From Linanthus parryae (lineage: Eukaryota > Streptophyta > Magnoliopsida > Ericales > Polemoniaceae), in the NCBI GenBank assembly GCA_023055425.1, contig JALGPY010000002.1, positions 154,391,345-154,455,344 on the forward strand: DNA of 64,000 bases, written 5' to 3'. The translations under genes were made by a program, and so were the position numbers. Below the pieces are notes generated by a model. The model did no database searches. It was not told the origin of the DNA and was given only the letters and a program-made list of their open reading frames with translations. Positions 14,073 to 27,840 of this stretch are shown here, in pieces; within the stretch, counting starts at the first letter, position 1, and every line of letters begins with the position of its first letter.

Positions 14073-17000
14073 ATGCATGACACAGTATGCATCACAGTTA
14101 CAATTTTTGAAAGCTTAGCTGAAGGGGTGAAAATGGAATTTCTCAAACTAAAAGGTGTGCACTGTCTTTTCATCAAACCTAAGGTGGTGAAAGGGTCTTT
14201 TATCCATTTTAAAATTTTAATTTATATATTTAAAACAAAAAATGAGATGTCGTTACTTTCAATCACGGAGATGGATGGAAATTGCATATGCGCATCAAAT
14301 TAAATAATGTAGGGGATCTTGGTGGTAAATTAATAGTGCCATAGGTTAAGTGTAAAAAAAACAATAACGCAAATAAGTTTCCGATATAAAAATCACAAAA
14401 TATATGAATAATGCTAACAATACCCGGGATGACACGACGACAAGACATGAACCCAATAGGAGCGGGATTAGGTCGACACGAATGTGCAACTGGTCAATAA
14501 TGGGTCGAACAAAAAGTGACACGAAAATAAATGGGTCTTCTCCGGGTCGACAAATTTCCGACCCGGTTCAACGCAACCCAGAACCCGATGGGATGACCCA
14601 AATTGCCAGGCCTAATCCAGAAGCTACACATAAAGGAGTATTCAATCTTCCCAAAGGTATTAGAGCTCAAATGAACTAACAAATGGCTGATTTTTTTTTA
14701 TTTATATATAAACTACTTACAACTCCCCGAAAATTTGAGCTCTTTGAATTGTGAAGCACAAAATGCTAGTTGTACCCTGCAGATTCTTGACAAATGATAG
14801 ATATACATCCGGAAGGAAAAAACCTCGTCAAATTAAGCTTAATGGGTAAGTTTGAAATTTGTGATGTCATATACCAGAAACTCAGAGACAATGACATTGT
14901 GATGATAAACATGCCTCAGTCATCGCGTTGATGATGAAGGTCCTTCCCCAAACTCAGTTTTTATTCATAAAGCCGCTTATAGTTCGCAATTCCGAGGGGA
15001 TACTATCTGCATGGGTATGTTCTTTAGCTTTCAGTATGCAGCCTTAGAGATACAGTCTCATCTGGAGAGTCCAAACTTTTCAGACATATTTCAATGGTGA
15101 TGATATTGTAAGATCTTGTCTCATTTATGCTCTTCTCTGGCATACCTAATGTTTGCCATAATGTTTATTGTGCTACATCTTCATTCGTACAATATCTTAA
15201 TGTCCTTATAATTCATATTGCATTCTGATTATATTGAGAGTGTTTTTCAATTCCGACTTATCTATATTACCAATGGAGTTTAGCTTCTCTCCGGAGACTG
15301 GGAGCCGCCGTAAACATTGTACCAGTCCATCCATGGGTCCGCCATTTTAATATCTCCAAGGTAAGAAAATCCAGAATTAGTTCTCTTGTAAATTCTTTTT
15401 CTCATTATTTCTTATCGGGTTGTTATGTAATTTTCAAGAAATATTAAAGAGGAGAAGACCTATAGTGAAGCCAATTCTCAAAAAATATTATCCCATAACA
15501 GAAAATAACAAGCAAGTAAGCTTCTTTTTGTATGTTGACCATCTGATTTGTTGTTCAACTTTTGTATGTCTAACTAAATTCTTGTTTTGTGCTTTTTCTG
15601 TGCGCCACTCTTTATTCTATTCTCTGCATCTACAAATGACATGTGAAAAACTTTGTTTCATGAAAGAATTATAGTTTTTTGAAAGGTTCAAATTTATTAT
15701 TTAGTTTAATTGATTATATTTACTCCATACTTTAAATTATTTGCAAAATATGTTATGATTAAAATAAAAGAGAATGTTATGATTAAAATAAAAGAGAAGA
15801 GCGTCATAGTATGCATGACACAGTATGCATCACAGTTACAATTGCTGAAAGCTTAGCTGAAGAGGTGAAAGTTCCATTTATAAAACTAGAATGTGTGAAG
15901 TGTTTTTTCATCAAACCTAAGGGGAGAAAGGGTCTTTTATACATTTTAAAAATACAATTTAGATATTTAAAATAAAAAGTGAGTTGTCGTTACTTTCAAT
16001 AACGGAGATGGATGAAATCATACTATTCGTCCAAAATTAGGTTAATGTAAGGGATTTTGGTGGAAATTAATAGTATGATAGGTTAAGTGTAAAAAAAATA
16101 AGACAATTAAATAACCGGTGAAAAATTCAAAAATATATGCATAATGCTAACAATATTTCGGTCGACACGACGATAAGACAAGAACCCGACACGAGCGAGC
16201 TTTGATCGACATGAACGTGTAACGGGTAAAAACGGTTCGAACCGTAAGTGATACGAAAATAAATGGGTCTACGCCCGGTCGACAAATTTATGACCCGGTT
16301 CAACCCAAAAGGAACGCGGTGTGTTGACCAGAATTTCCAGACCTAATCAAGAGGCTAAAGATAAAGGAGTGTTTTGTCTTCACAAACGAAATAGAGCTCA
16401 AATGAACTAATGCAGGGCAGGTTTTTTTCTTTTTATATAAACTACTTACAAGTCTCCAAAAATTTGAGCTCTTTGAATTATGAAGCACAAATTGCCAGTT
16501 GTACTTTGCAGATTCTGGACGAACGAAATCTATACATCCGGAGGGGAAAAACCTCTTCAAATTAAGCTTATCGGGTAAGTTGGAAGTTGGTAATGTCATA
16601 TACCAGAAAATCAATGACGATGATATCGTGATGATAAACATGCCCCCATCTATTCAGCCACACTCAATCATCGCGTTGGCGGTGAAGGTCCTTCCACCAA
16701 GCTCAGTTTTATTCATAAAGCCACTTTTATGTTCGCCATTCCGAAGAGAATTAGATTTGGCTGTCTGCATGGGCATGTTCTTTGGATTTGAGTATGCAGC
16801 TTTAGAGATTCATTCTCATTCGGAGAGACTACTCTTTTCAAACACAATTTCTGCGGTGATGATACTGTAAGATCTTGTTTCATTTAGGCTCTTATACGGC
16901 ACACCTAATGTTTGTCATAATGTTTATTGAGCTACATGTTTAGTCATACAGTATCTTAATGTCCTTATAATTCTTATAGCATTATGATTATAATGAGAGA

Positions 17001-17530
17001 AAGCCAGATTTTTATCATTTCTATAGAATTTCGCTTCTCTCAGTAACTTGGGAGCCGCTGTAAAAATTGTACCAGTCCATGGGTCTACCATTTTCATATC
17101 TTCAAGGTATGATAATCAAGAATCATTTCTCTGGTTGCTTCTCTTTCTCATTATTGCTTACCATGTTGCTATTTCCAGGATATATTAAAGAGGAGAAGAC
17201 CTATGATGAAGCCAAATCTAAAAAATTAATATCCTAGAAGTTAAAATAACAAGCAAGTAAGCTTATTTTTGTCTGTTGACCATCTGATTTGTTGTTTAAC
17301 TTTTGTGTGTCTAACTAAATTTTTGTATTTATGTTCTTTTTGTGCACCACTCTTTACTCCATTCTCTCTGCCTACAAATGACATGCGGAGAACATTGATC
17401 ATGAAATAATTATGGTTGGTTGAAGGGTTCAAATTTATTGTTTAGCTGAACTTATTTTCATTTAATCTATACTTCAAAATTATTTGCAGAAGGTGTTATA
17501 AAGTAGACAAAAAGAGAAGAGTGTCGCAGT
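14073..17530 (+). repeat. Array unit 5 (A-B dimer)
   Basis: Halves are 1738 and 1720 bp. A is like units 1-4 (CCAATAGGAGCGGG). B keeps the 24-bp duplication but has the long GATATCGTGATG form at about 16620, so it joins markers seen on either side of it in the array. Confidence 0.9.
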
Positions 17531-20500
17531 ATGCATGACACAGTATGCATCACAGTTACAATTTTTGAAAGCTTAGCTGAAGGGGTGAAAATGGCATTTC
17601 TCAAACTAGAAGGTGTGCACTGTCTTTTCATCAAACCTAATGTGGTGAAAGCGTCTTTTATACATTTTAAAATTTTTATTTATATATTTAAAAAAAAAAT
17701 GAGATGTCGTTACTTTCAATAACGGAGATGGATGGAAATTGCATATGCGCATCAAATTAGAATAATGTAGGGGATTTTGGTGGTAAATTAATAGTGCAAT
17801 AGGTTAAGTGTAAAAAAAACAATAACGCAAATAAGTTTCTGATAGAAAAATCAAAAAATATATGAATAATGCTAACAATACCCGGGATGACATGAAGACA
17901 AGACATGAACCCAACACGAGCGGGATTAGGTCGACACGAACGTGCAACTGGTCAACAATGGGTCGAACAAAAAGTGACACGAAAATAAATGGGTCTTCGC
18001 CGGGTCGACAAATGTCTGACCCGGTTCAACCCAACCCAGAACCCGATGGGATGACCCAAATTGCCAGGCCATTCCAGAGGCTACATATAAAGGAGTATTC
18101 TATCTTCCCAAAGGTATATAGCTCAAATGAACTAACAAATGGCTGATTTTTTTTTCTTTTTATAAAAACTACTTACAACTCCCCGAAAATTTGAGCTCTT
18201 TGAATTGTGAAGCACAAAATGCTAGTTGTACCCTGCATATTCTTGACAAATGATAGATATACATCCGGAAGGAAAAAACCTCGTCAAATTAAGCTTAATG
18301 GGTAAGTTGGAAATTTGTGATGTCATATACCAGAAACTCAAAGACAATGACATTGTGATGATAAACATGCCTCAGTCATCGCGTTGATGGTGAAGGTCCT
18401 TCCCCAAACCCAGTTTTTATTCATAAAGCCACTTATAGTTCGCAATTCCGAGGGGATACTATCTGCATGGGTATGTTCTTTAGCTTTCAGTATGCAGCCT
18501 TAGAGATACAGTCTCATCTGGAGAGTCCAAACTTTTCAAACATATTTCTATGGTGATGATATTGTAAGAGCTTGTCTCATTTATGCTCTTCTCTGGCATA
18601 CCTAATGTTTGCCATAATGTTTATTGTGCTACATCTTCATTCGTACAATATCTTAATGTCATTATAATTCATATTGCATTCTGATTATAATGAGAGTGTT
18701 TTTTAATTCCGATTTATTTATCTTTCCTATGGAGTTTAGCTTCTCTCCGGAGACTGGGAGCCGCCGTAAACATTGTACCAGTCCATTCATGGGTCCGCAA
18801 TTTTAATATCTCCAAGTTATGAAAATCCAGAATCAGTTCTCTTGTAAATTCTTTTTCTCATTATTTCTTATCGGGTTGTTATGTAATTTTCAAGATATAT
18901 TAAAGAGGATAAGACCTGTAGTGAAGCCAATTCTCAAAAAAATTTATCCCATAACAGAAAATAACAAGCAAGTAAGCTTCTTTTTGTTTGTTGACCATCT
19001 GATTTGTTGTTCAACTTTTGTAAGTCTAACTAAATTCTTGTTTTGTGCTTTTCCTGTGCGCCACTCTTTATTCTATTCTCTGTATCTACAAATGACATGT
19101 GAAAAACTTTGTTTCATGAAAGAATTATAGTTTGTTGAAAGGTTCAAATTTGTTATTTAGCTTAATTGATTATATTTACTCCATACTTTAAATTATTTGC
19201 AAAATATGTTATGATTAAAATAAAAGAGAAGAGCGTCACAGTATGCATGACACAGTATGCATCACAGTTACAATTGCTGAAAGCTTAGCTGAAGAGGTGA
19301 AAGTGCCATTTCTAAAACTAGAATGTGTGAAGTGTTTTTTCATCAAACCTAAGGGGAGAAAGGGTCTTTTATACATTTTAAAAATGTAATTTAGATATTT
19401 AAAATAAAAAAGTGAGTTGTCGTTACTTTCAATAACGGAGATGGATGAAATCATAATATTCGTCCAAAATTAGGATAATGTAAGGGATTTTGGTGGAAAT
19501 TAATAGTGTGATAGGTTAACTCTAAAAAACAATAAGACAATTAAATAACCGATGAAAAACTCAAAAATATATGCATAATGCTAACATTATCTCGGTCGAC
19601 ACGACGATAAGACACGAACCCGACACGAGCGGGCTTTGATCGACATGAACGTGTAATGGGTAAAAACGGTTCGAACCGTAAGTGATACGAAAATAAATGG
19701 GTCTACGCCCGGTCGATAAATTTATGACCCGGTTCAACCCAACAAGGAACGCGGTGGGTTGACCGGAATTTCAAGACCTAATAAAGAGGCTAAAGATAAG
19801 GAGTGTTTTGTCTTCACAAACGAAATAGAGCTCAAATGAACCAACGCAGGGCAGCTTTTATTCTTTTTATAAAAACTACTTACAAGTCTCCAAAAGTTTG
19901 AGCTCTTTGAATTGTGAAGCACAAAATGCCAGTTGTACTTTGCAGATTCTGGACGAATGAAATCTACACATCCGGAGGGGAAAAACCTCTTCAAATTAAG
20001 CTTATCGGGTAAGTTGGAAGTTGGTAATGTCATATACAAGAAAATCAATGACGATTTGTGATGATAAATATGCCCCATCTATTCAGCCACACTCATTCAT
20101 CGCGTTGGCGGTGAAGGTCCTTCCACCAAGCTCAGTTTTATTCATAAAGCCACTTTTATGTTCGCCATTCCGAGGAGAATTAGATTTGGCTGTCTGCATG
20201 GGCATGTTCTTTGGATTTGAGTATGCAGCTTTAGAGATTCATTCTCATCCGGAGAGTCTACTCTTTTCAAACACTATTTCTGCGGTGATGATACTGTAAG
20301 ATCTTGTTTGATTTATGCTCTTATATGGCACACCTAATGTTTGTCATAATGTTTATTGAGCTACATGTTTAGTCATACAGTATCTTAATGTCCTTATAAT
20401 TCTTATAGCATTATGATTATAATGAGAGAATGCCGGATTTTTATCATTTCTATAGAATTTCGCTTCTCTCTGTATCTTCGGAGCCGCTGTAAAAATTGTA

Positions 20501-20946
20501 CCACTCCATGGGTCTACCATTTTCATATCTTCAAAGTATGATAATCAAGAATCATTTCTCTGGTTGCTTCTTTTCTCATTTTTTCTTACCAGGTTGTTAT
20601 TTTCAGGATATATTAAAGAGGAGAAGACCTATGATGAAGCCAAATCTAAAAAATAGAACTTAAAATAACAAGCAAGTAAGCTTCTTTTTGTCTGTTGACC
20701 ATCTGATTTGTTGTTTAACTTTTGTGTGTCTAACTAAATTTTTGTTTTATGTTCTTTTTGTGCTCCACTCTTTATTCCATTCTCTTTGCCTACAAATGAC
20801 ATGCAGAGAACATTTTCATGAATTAATTATGGTTGGTTGAAGGGTTCAAATTTATTGTTTAGCTGAACTTATTTTCATTTAATCTATACTTCAAATTATT
20901 TACAGAATGTGTTATAAAGCAGACAAAAAGAGAAGAGTGTCGCAGT
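17531..20946 (+). repeat. Array unit 6 (A-B dimer)
   Basis: Halves are 1712 and 1704 bp. There is no 24-bp duplication. The 3-bp indel site near 20050 is further shortened (GACGATTTGTGATG). The A half uses the other GC-block variant, CCAACACGAGCGGG. An A-run change shortens the open frame at the anchor. Confidence 0.9.
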
Positions 20947-23900
20947 ATGCATGACACAGTATGCATCATAGTTACAATTTTTGAAAGCTTAGCTGAAGGG
21001 GTGAAAATGGAATTTCTCAAACTAGAAGGTGTGCATTGTCTTTTCATCAAACCTAAGATGGTGAAAGGGTCTTTTATCTATTTTAAAATTTTAATTTATA
21101 TATTTAAAACAAAAAATGAGATGTTGCTACTTTCAGTAAGGGAGATGGATCAAAATTGCATATGCGCATCAAATTAGAATAATGTAGGGGATTTTGGTGG
21201 TAAATTAATAGTGCAATAGGTTAAGTGTAAAAAAAAACAATAAAACAAATAAGTTTCCGATAGAAAAATCAAAAAATATATGAATAATGCTAACAATACC
21301 CGGGATGACACGACGACAAGACATGAACCCAACACGAGCGGGATTAGGTCGACACGAATGTGGAACTGGTCAATAATGGGTCGAACAAAAAGTGACACGA
21401 AAATAAATGGGTCTTCGCCGGGTCAACAAATTTCTGACCAGGTTCAACCCAACCCAGAACTCGATGGGATGACCCAAATTGCCAGGCCTAATCCAGAGGC
21501 TACACATAAAGGAGTATTCTATCTTCCCAAAGGTATTAGAGCTCAAATGAACTAACAAATAGCTGATTTTTTTTCTTTTAATAAAAACTACTTACAACTC
21601 TCCGAAAATTTGAGCTCTTTGAATTGTGAAGCACAAAATGCTAGTTGTACCCTGCAGATTCTTGACAAATGATAGATATACATCCGGAAGGAAAAAACCT
21701 CGTCAAATTAATCTTAATGGGTAAGTTGGAAATTTGTGATGTCATATACCAGAAACTCAAAGACAATGACATTGTGATGATAAACATTCCTCAGTCATCG
21801 CGTTGTTGGTGAAGGTCCTTCCCCAAACTCAGTTTTTATTCATAAAGCCACTTATAGTTCGCCACTCCGAGGGGATTTAGATTGTGACTATCTACATGGG
21901 TATGTTCTTTAGCTTTCAGTATGCAGCCTTAGAGATACAGTCTCATCTGGAGAGTCTACACTTTTAAACATATTTCTATGGTGATGATATTGTAAGATCT
22001 TGTCTCATTTATGCTCTTCTCTGGCATACCTAATGTTTGCCATAATGTTTATTGTGCCACATCTTCATTCGTACAACATCTTAATGTCCTTATAATTCAT
22101 ATTGCATTCTGATAATAATGAGAGTTTTTTTCATGCCGACTTATTTATCTTTCCTATGGCGTTTCGCTTCTCTCCGGAGACTAGGAGCCGCCGTGAACAT
22201 TGTACCAGTCCATGCATGGGTCCGCCATTTTAATATCTTCAAGGTATGAAAATCCAGAATTAGTTCTCTTGTAAATTCTTTTTCTGATTATTTCTTATCG
22301 GGTTGATATGTAATTTTCAAGATATATTAAAGAGGAGAAGACCCATAGTGAAGCCAATTCTCAAAAAATATTATCCCATAACAAAAAATAACAAGCAAGT
22401 AAGCTTCTTTTTGTCTGTTGACCATCTGATTTGTTGTTCAACTTTTGTAAGTCTAACTAAATTCTTGTTTTGTGCTTTTTCTGTGCGCCACTCTTTATTC
22501 TATTCTCTGTATCTACAAATGACATGTGGAAAACTTTGTTCCATGAAAGAATTATAGTTTGTTGAAAGGTTCAAATTTATTATTTAGCTAATTTGATTAT
22601 ATTTACTCCATACTTTAAATTATTTTCAAAATATGTTATGATTAAAATAAAAGAGAAGAGCGTCACAGTATGCATGACACAGTCTGCATCACAGTTACAA
22701 TTGCTGAATGCTTAGCTGAAGAGGTGAAAGTGCCATTTCTAAAACTAGAATGTGAAGTGTTTTTCATCTAACTTAAGGGGAGAAAGGGTCTCTTATACAT
22801 TTTAAAAATGTAATTTAGATATTTAAAATAAAAAAATTGAGTTGTCGTTACTTTCAATAACGGAGATGGATGAAATTATACTATTCGTCCATAATTAGGA
22901 TAATGTAAGAGATTTTGGTGGAAATTAATAGTGTGATAGGGTAAGTGTAAAAAAAATAAGACAACTAAATAACCGATGAAAAATTCAAAAATATATGCAT
23001 AATGCTAACAATATCTCGGACGACACGACGATATGCACACGAACCCGACACGAGCGGGCTATGTTTGACATGGACGTGTAACGGGTAAAAACGGTTCGAA
23101 CTGTAAGTGATACGAAAATAAATGGGTCTACGCGCGGTCGACAAATTTATGACCCGGTTCAACCCAACAAGGAACTCGGTGGGTTGACCGGAATTTCCAG
23201 ACCTAATCAAGAGGATAAAGATAAAGGAGTTTTTGTCTTCACAAAGGAAATATAGCTCAAATGAACTAACGCAGGCAGGTTTTTTTCTTTTTATAAAAAC
23301 ATACTTACAAGTCTCCGAAAATTTGAGCTCTTTGAATTGTGAAGCACAAAATGCCAGTTGTACCTTGTAGATTCTGGACGAATGATATCTATACATCCGG
23401 AGGGGAAAAACCTCTTCAAATTAAGCTTATCGGGTAAGTTGGAAGTTGGTAATGTCATATACTAGAAAATCAATGACGATGACGTGATGGTAAACATGCC
23501 CCCATCTATTCAGCAACACTCATTGATCGCGTTGGCGGGGAAGGTCCTTCCACCAAGCTCAGTTTTATTCATAAAGCCACTTTTATGTTCGCCATTTCGA
23601 GGAGAATTAGATTTGGCTGTCTGCATGGGCATGTTCTTTGGCTTTGAGTATGCACCTTTAGAGATTCATTCTCATTCGGAGAGACTACTCTTTTCAAACA
23701 CTATTTCTGTGGTGATGATACTGTAAGATCTTGTTTCATTTAGGCTCTTATATGTCACACCTAATGTTTGTCATAATGTTTATTGAGCTACATGTTTAGT
23801 CATACAATATCTTAATGTCCTTATAATTCTTATAGCATTATGATAATAATGAGAGAATGTCAGATTTTATCATTTCTATAGAATTTCGCTTCTCTCTGTA

Positions 23901-24385
23901 ACTTGGGAGCCGCTGTAAAAATTGTACCAGTCCATGGGTCTACCATTTTTATATCTTCAAGGTATGATAATCAAGAATCATTTCTCTGGTTGCTTCTCTT
24001 TCTCATTATTGCTTACCAGGTTGCTATTTCCAAGATATATTAAAGAGGAGAAGACCTATGATGAAGCCAAATCTTAAAAATTAATATCCTAGAAGTTAAA
24101 ATAACAAGCAAGTAAGCTTATTTTTGTCTGTTGACCATCTGATTTGTTGTTTAACTTTTGTGTGTCTAACTAAAGTTTTGTTTAATGTTCTTTTTGTGCA
24201 CCACTCTTTATTCCATTCTCTTTGCCTACAAATGACATGCGAAGAACATTGTTTCATGAAATAATTATGGTTGGTTGAAGGGTTCAAATTTATTGTTTAG
24301 CTGAACTTATTTTCATTTAATCTATAGTTCCAAATTATTTGCAGAATGTGTTATAAAGTAGACAAAAAGAGAAGAGTGTCGCAGT
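20947..24385 (+). repeat. Array unit 7 (A-B dimer, chimeric)
   Basis: Halves are 1723 and 1716 bp. Its A half is the only one in the window that keeps 10 bp at 21871-21899 (GGGGATTTAGATTGTGACT); all other A halves are deleted to GGGGATACT. The first part of B is diverged and lacks the 24-bp duplication, while from about 23440 onward it matches units 1-4 almost exactly. This looks like a crossover or conversion junction. Confidence 0.88.
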
Positions 24386-27300
24386 ATGCATGACACAGTA
24401 TGCATCACAGTTACAATTTTTGAAAGCTTAGCTGAAGGGGTGAAAATGGAATTTCTCAAACTAAAAGGTGTGCACTGTCTTTTCATCAAACCTAAGGTGG
24501 TGAAAGGGTCTTTCATCCATTTTAAAATTTTAATTTATATATTTAAAACAAAAAATGAGATGTCGTTACTTTCAATCACGGAGATGGATGGAAATTGCAT
24601 ATGCGCATCAAATTAAATAATGTAGGGGATCTTGGTGGTAAATTAATAGTGCCATAGGTTAAGTGTAAAAAAAGCAATAACGCAAATAAGTTTCCGATAG
24701 AAAAATCACAAAATATATGAATAATGCTAACAATACCCGGGATGACACGACGACAAGACATTAACCCAATAGGAGCGGGATTAGGTCGACACGACTGTGC
24801 AACTGGTCAATAATGGGTCGAACAAAAAGTGACACGAAAATAAATGGGTCTTCTCCGGGTCGACAAATTTCTGACCCGGTTCAACGCAACCCAGAACCCG
24901 ATGGGATGACCCAAATTGCCAGGCCTAATCAAGAGGCTACACATAAAGGAGTATTCAATCTTCCCAAAGGTATTAGAGCTCAAATGAACTAACAAATGGC
25001 TGATTTTTTTTTTTTCTTTATATAAAAACTACTTACAACTCCCCGAAAATTTGAGCTCTTTGAATTGTGAAGCACAAAATGCTAGTTGTACCCTGCAGAT
25101 TCTTGACAAATGATAGATATACATCCGGAAGGAAAAAACCTCGTCAAATCATGCTTAATGGGTAAGTTGGAAATTTGTGATGTCATATACCAGAAACTCA
25201 AAGACAATGACATTGTGATGATAAACATGCCTCAGTCATCGCGTTGATGATGAAGGTCCTTCCCCAAACTCAGTTTTTATTCATAAAGCCGCTTATAGTT
25301 CGCAATTCCGAGGGGATACTATCTGCATGGGTATGTTCTTTAGCTTTCAGTATGCAGCCTTAGAGATACAGTCTCATCTGGAGAGTCCAAACTTTTCAGA
25401 CATATTTCTATGGTGATGATATTGTAAGATCTTGTCTCATTTATGCTCTTCTCTGGCATACCTAATGTTTGCCATAATGTTTATTGTGCTACATCTTCAT
25501 TCGTACAATATCTTAATGTCCTTATAATTCATATTGCATTCTGATTATATTGAGAGTGTTTTTCAATTCCGACTTATCTATACTACCAATGGAGTTTAGC
25601 TTCTCTTCGGAGACTGGGAGCCGCCGTAAACATTGTACCAGTCCATCCATGGGTCCGCCATTTTAATATCTCCAAGGTAAGAAAATCCCGAATTAGTTCT
25701 CTTGTAAATTCTTTTACTCATTATTTCTTATCGGGTTGTTATGTAATTTTCAATATATATTAAAGAGGAGAAGACCTATAGTGAAGCCAATTCTCAAAAA
25801 ATATTATCCCATAACAGAAAATAACAAGCAAGTAAGCTTCTTTTTGTATGTTGACCATCTGATTTGTTGTTCAACTTTTGTAAGTCTAACTAAATTCTTG
25901 TTTTGTGCTTTTTCTGTGCGCCACTCTTTATTCTATTCTCTGCATCTATAAATGACATGTGAAAAACTTTGTTTCATGAAAGAATTATAGTTTGTTGAAA
26001 GTTTCAAATTTATTATTTAGTTTAATTGATTATATTTACTCCATACTTTAAATTATTTGCAAAATATGTTATGATTAAATAAAAGAGAATGTTATGATTA
26101 AAATAAAAGAGAAGAGCGTCATAGTATGCATGACACAGTATGCATCACAGTTACAATTGCTGAAAGCTTAGCTGAAGAGGTGAAAGTTCCATTTATAAAA
26201 CTAGAATGTGTGAAGTGTTTTTTCATCAAACCTAAGGGGAGAAAGGGTCTTTTATACATTTGAAAAATACAATTTATATATTTAAAATAAAAAGTGAGTT
26301 GTCGTTACTTTCAATAACGGAGATGGATGAAATCATACTATTCGTCCAAAAATTAGGTTAATGTAAGGGATTTTGGTGGAAATTATTAGTATGATAGGTT
26401 AAGTGTAAAAAAAAAATAAGACAATTAAATAACCGGTGAAAAATTCAAAAATATATGCATAATGCTAACAATATCTCGGTCGACACGACGATAAGACAAG
26501 AACCCGACACGAGCGAGCTTTGATCGACATGAACGTGTAACGGGTAAAAACGGTTCGAACCGTAAGTGATACGAAAATAAATGGGTCTACGCCCGGTCGA
26601 CAAATTTATGACCCGGTTCAACCCAAAAGGAACGCGGTGTGTTGACCGGAATTTCCAGACCTAATCAAGAGGCTAAAGATAAAGGAGTGTTTTGTCTTCA
26701 CAAACAAAATAGAGCTCAAATGAACTAATGCAGGGCAGGTTTTTTTCTTTTTATATAAAGTACTTACAAGTCTCCAAAAATTTGAGCTCTTTGAATTATG
26801 AAGCACAAATTGCCAGTTGTACTTTGCTGATTCTGGACGAATGAAATCTATACATCCGGAGGGGAAAAACCTCTTCAAATTAAGCTTATCGGGTAAGTTG
26901 GAAGTTGGTAATGTCATATACCAGAAAATCAGTGACGATGATATCGTGATGATAAACATGCCCCCATCTATTCAGCCACACTCATTCATCGCGTTGGCGG
27001 TGAAGGTCCTTCCACCAAGCTCAGTTTTATTCATAAAGCCACTTTTATGTTCGCCATTCCGAGGAGAATTAGATTTGGCTGTCTGCATGGGCATGTTCTT
27101 TGGATTTGAGTATGCAACTTTAGAGATTCATTCTCATTCGGAGAGACTACTCTTTTCAAACACAATTTCTGCGGTGATGATACAGTAAGATCTTGTTTCA
27201 TTTAGGCTCTTATACAGCACACCTAATGTTTGTCATAATGTTTATTGAGCTACATGTTTAGTCATACAGTATCTTAATGTCCTTATAATTCTTATAGCAT

Positions 27301-27840
27301 TATGATTATAATGAGAGAAAGCCAGATTTTTATCATTTCTATAGAATTTCGCTTCTCTCCGTAACTTGGGAGCCGCTGTAAAAATTGTACCAGTCCATGG
27401 GTCTACCATTTTCATATCTTCAAGGTATGATAATCAAGAATCATTTCTCTGGTTGCTTCTCTTTCTTATTATTTCTTACCAGGTTGTTATTTCCAGGATA
27501 TATTAAAGAGGAGAAGACCTATGACGAAGCCAAATCTAAAAAATAGAACTTAAAATAACAAGCAAGTAAGCTTATTTTTGTCTGTTGACCATCTGATTTG
27601 TTGTTTAACTTTTGTGTGTCTAACTAAATTTTTGTATTTATGTTCTTTTTGTGCACCACTCCTTACTCCATTCTCTCTGCCTACAAATAACATGCGGAGA
27701 AGATTGTTTCATGAAATAATTATGGTTGGTTGAAGGGTTCAAATTTATTGTTTAGCTGAACTTATTTTTATTTAATCTATACTTCAAAATTATTTGCAGA
27801 ATGTGTTATAAAGTAGACAAAAAGAGAAGAGTGTCGCAGT
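24386..27840 (+). repeat. Array unit 8 (A-B dimer)
   Basis: Halves are 1740 and 1715 bp. A is of the units 1-5 type. B has the 24-bp duplication (first copy missing one A) and the long GATATCGTGATG form. Confidence 0.9.
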
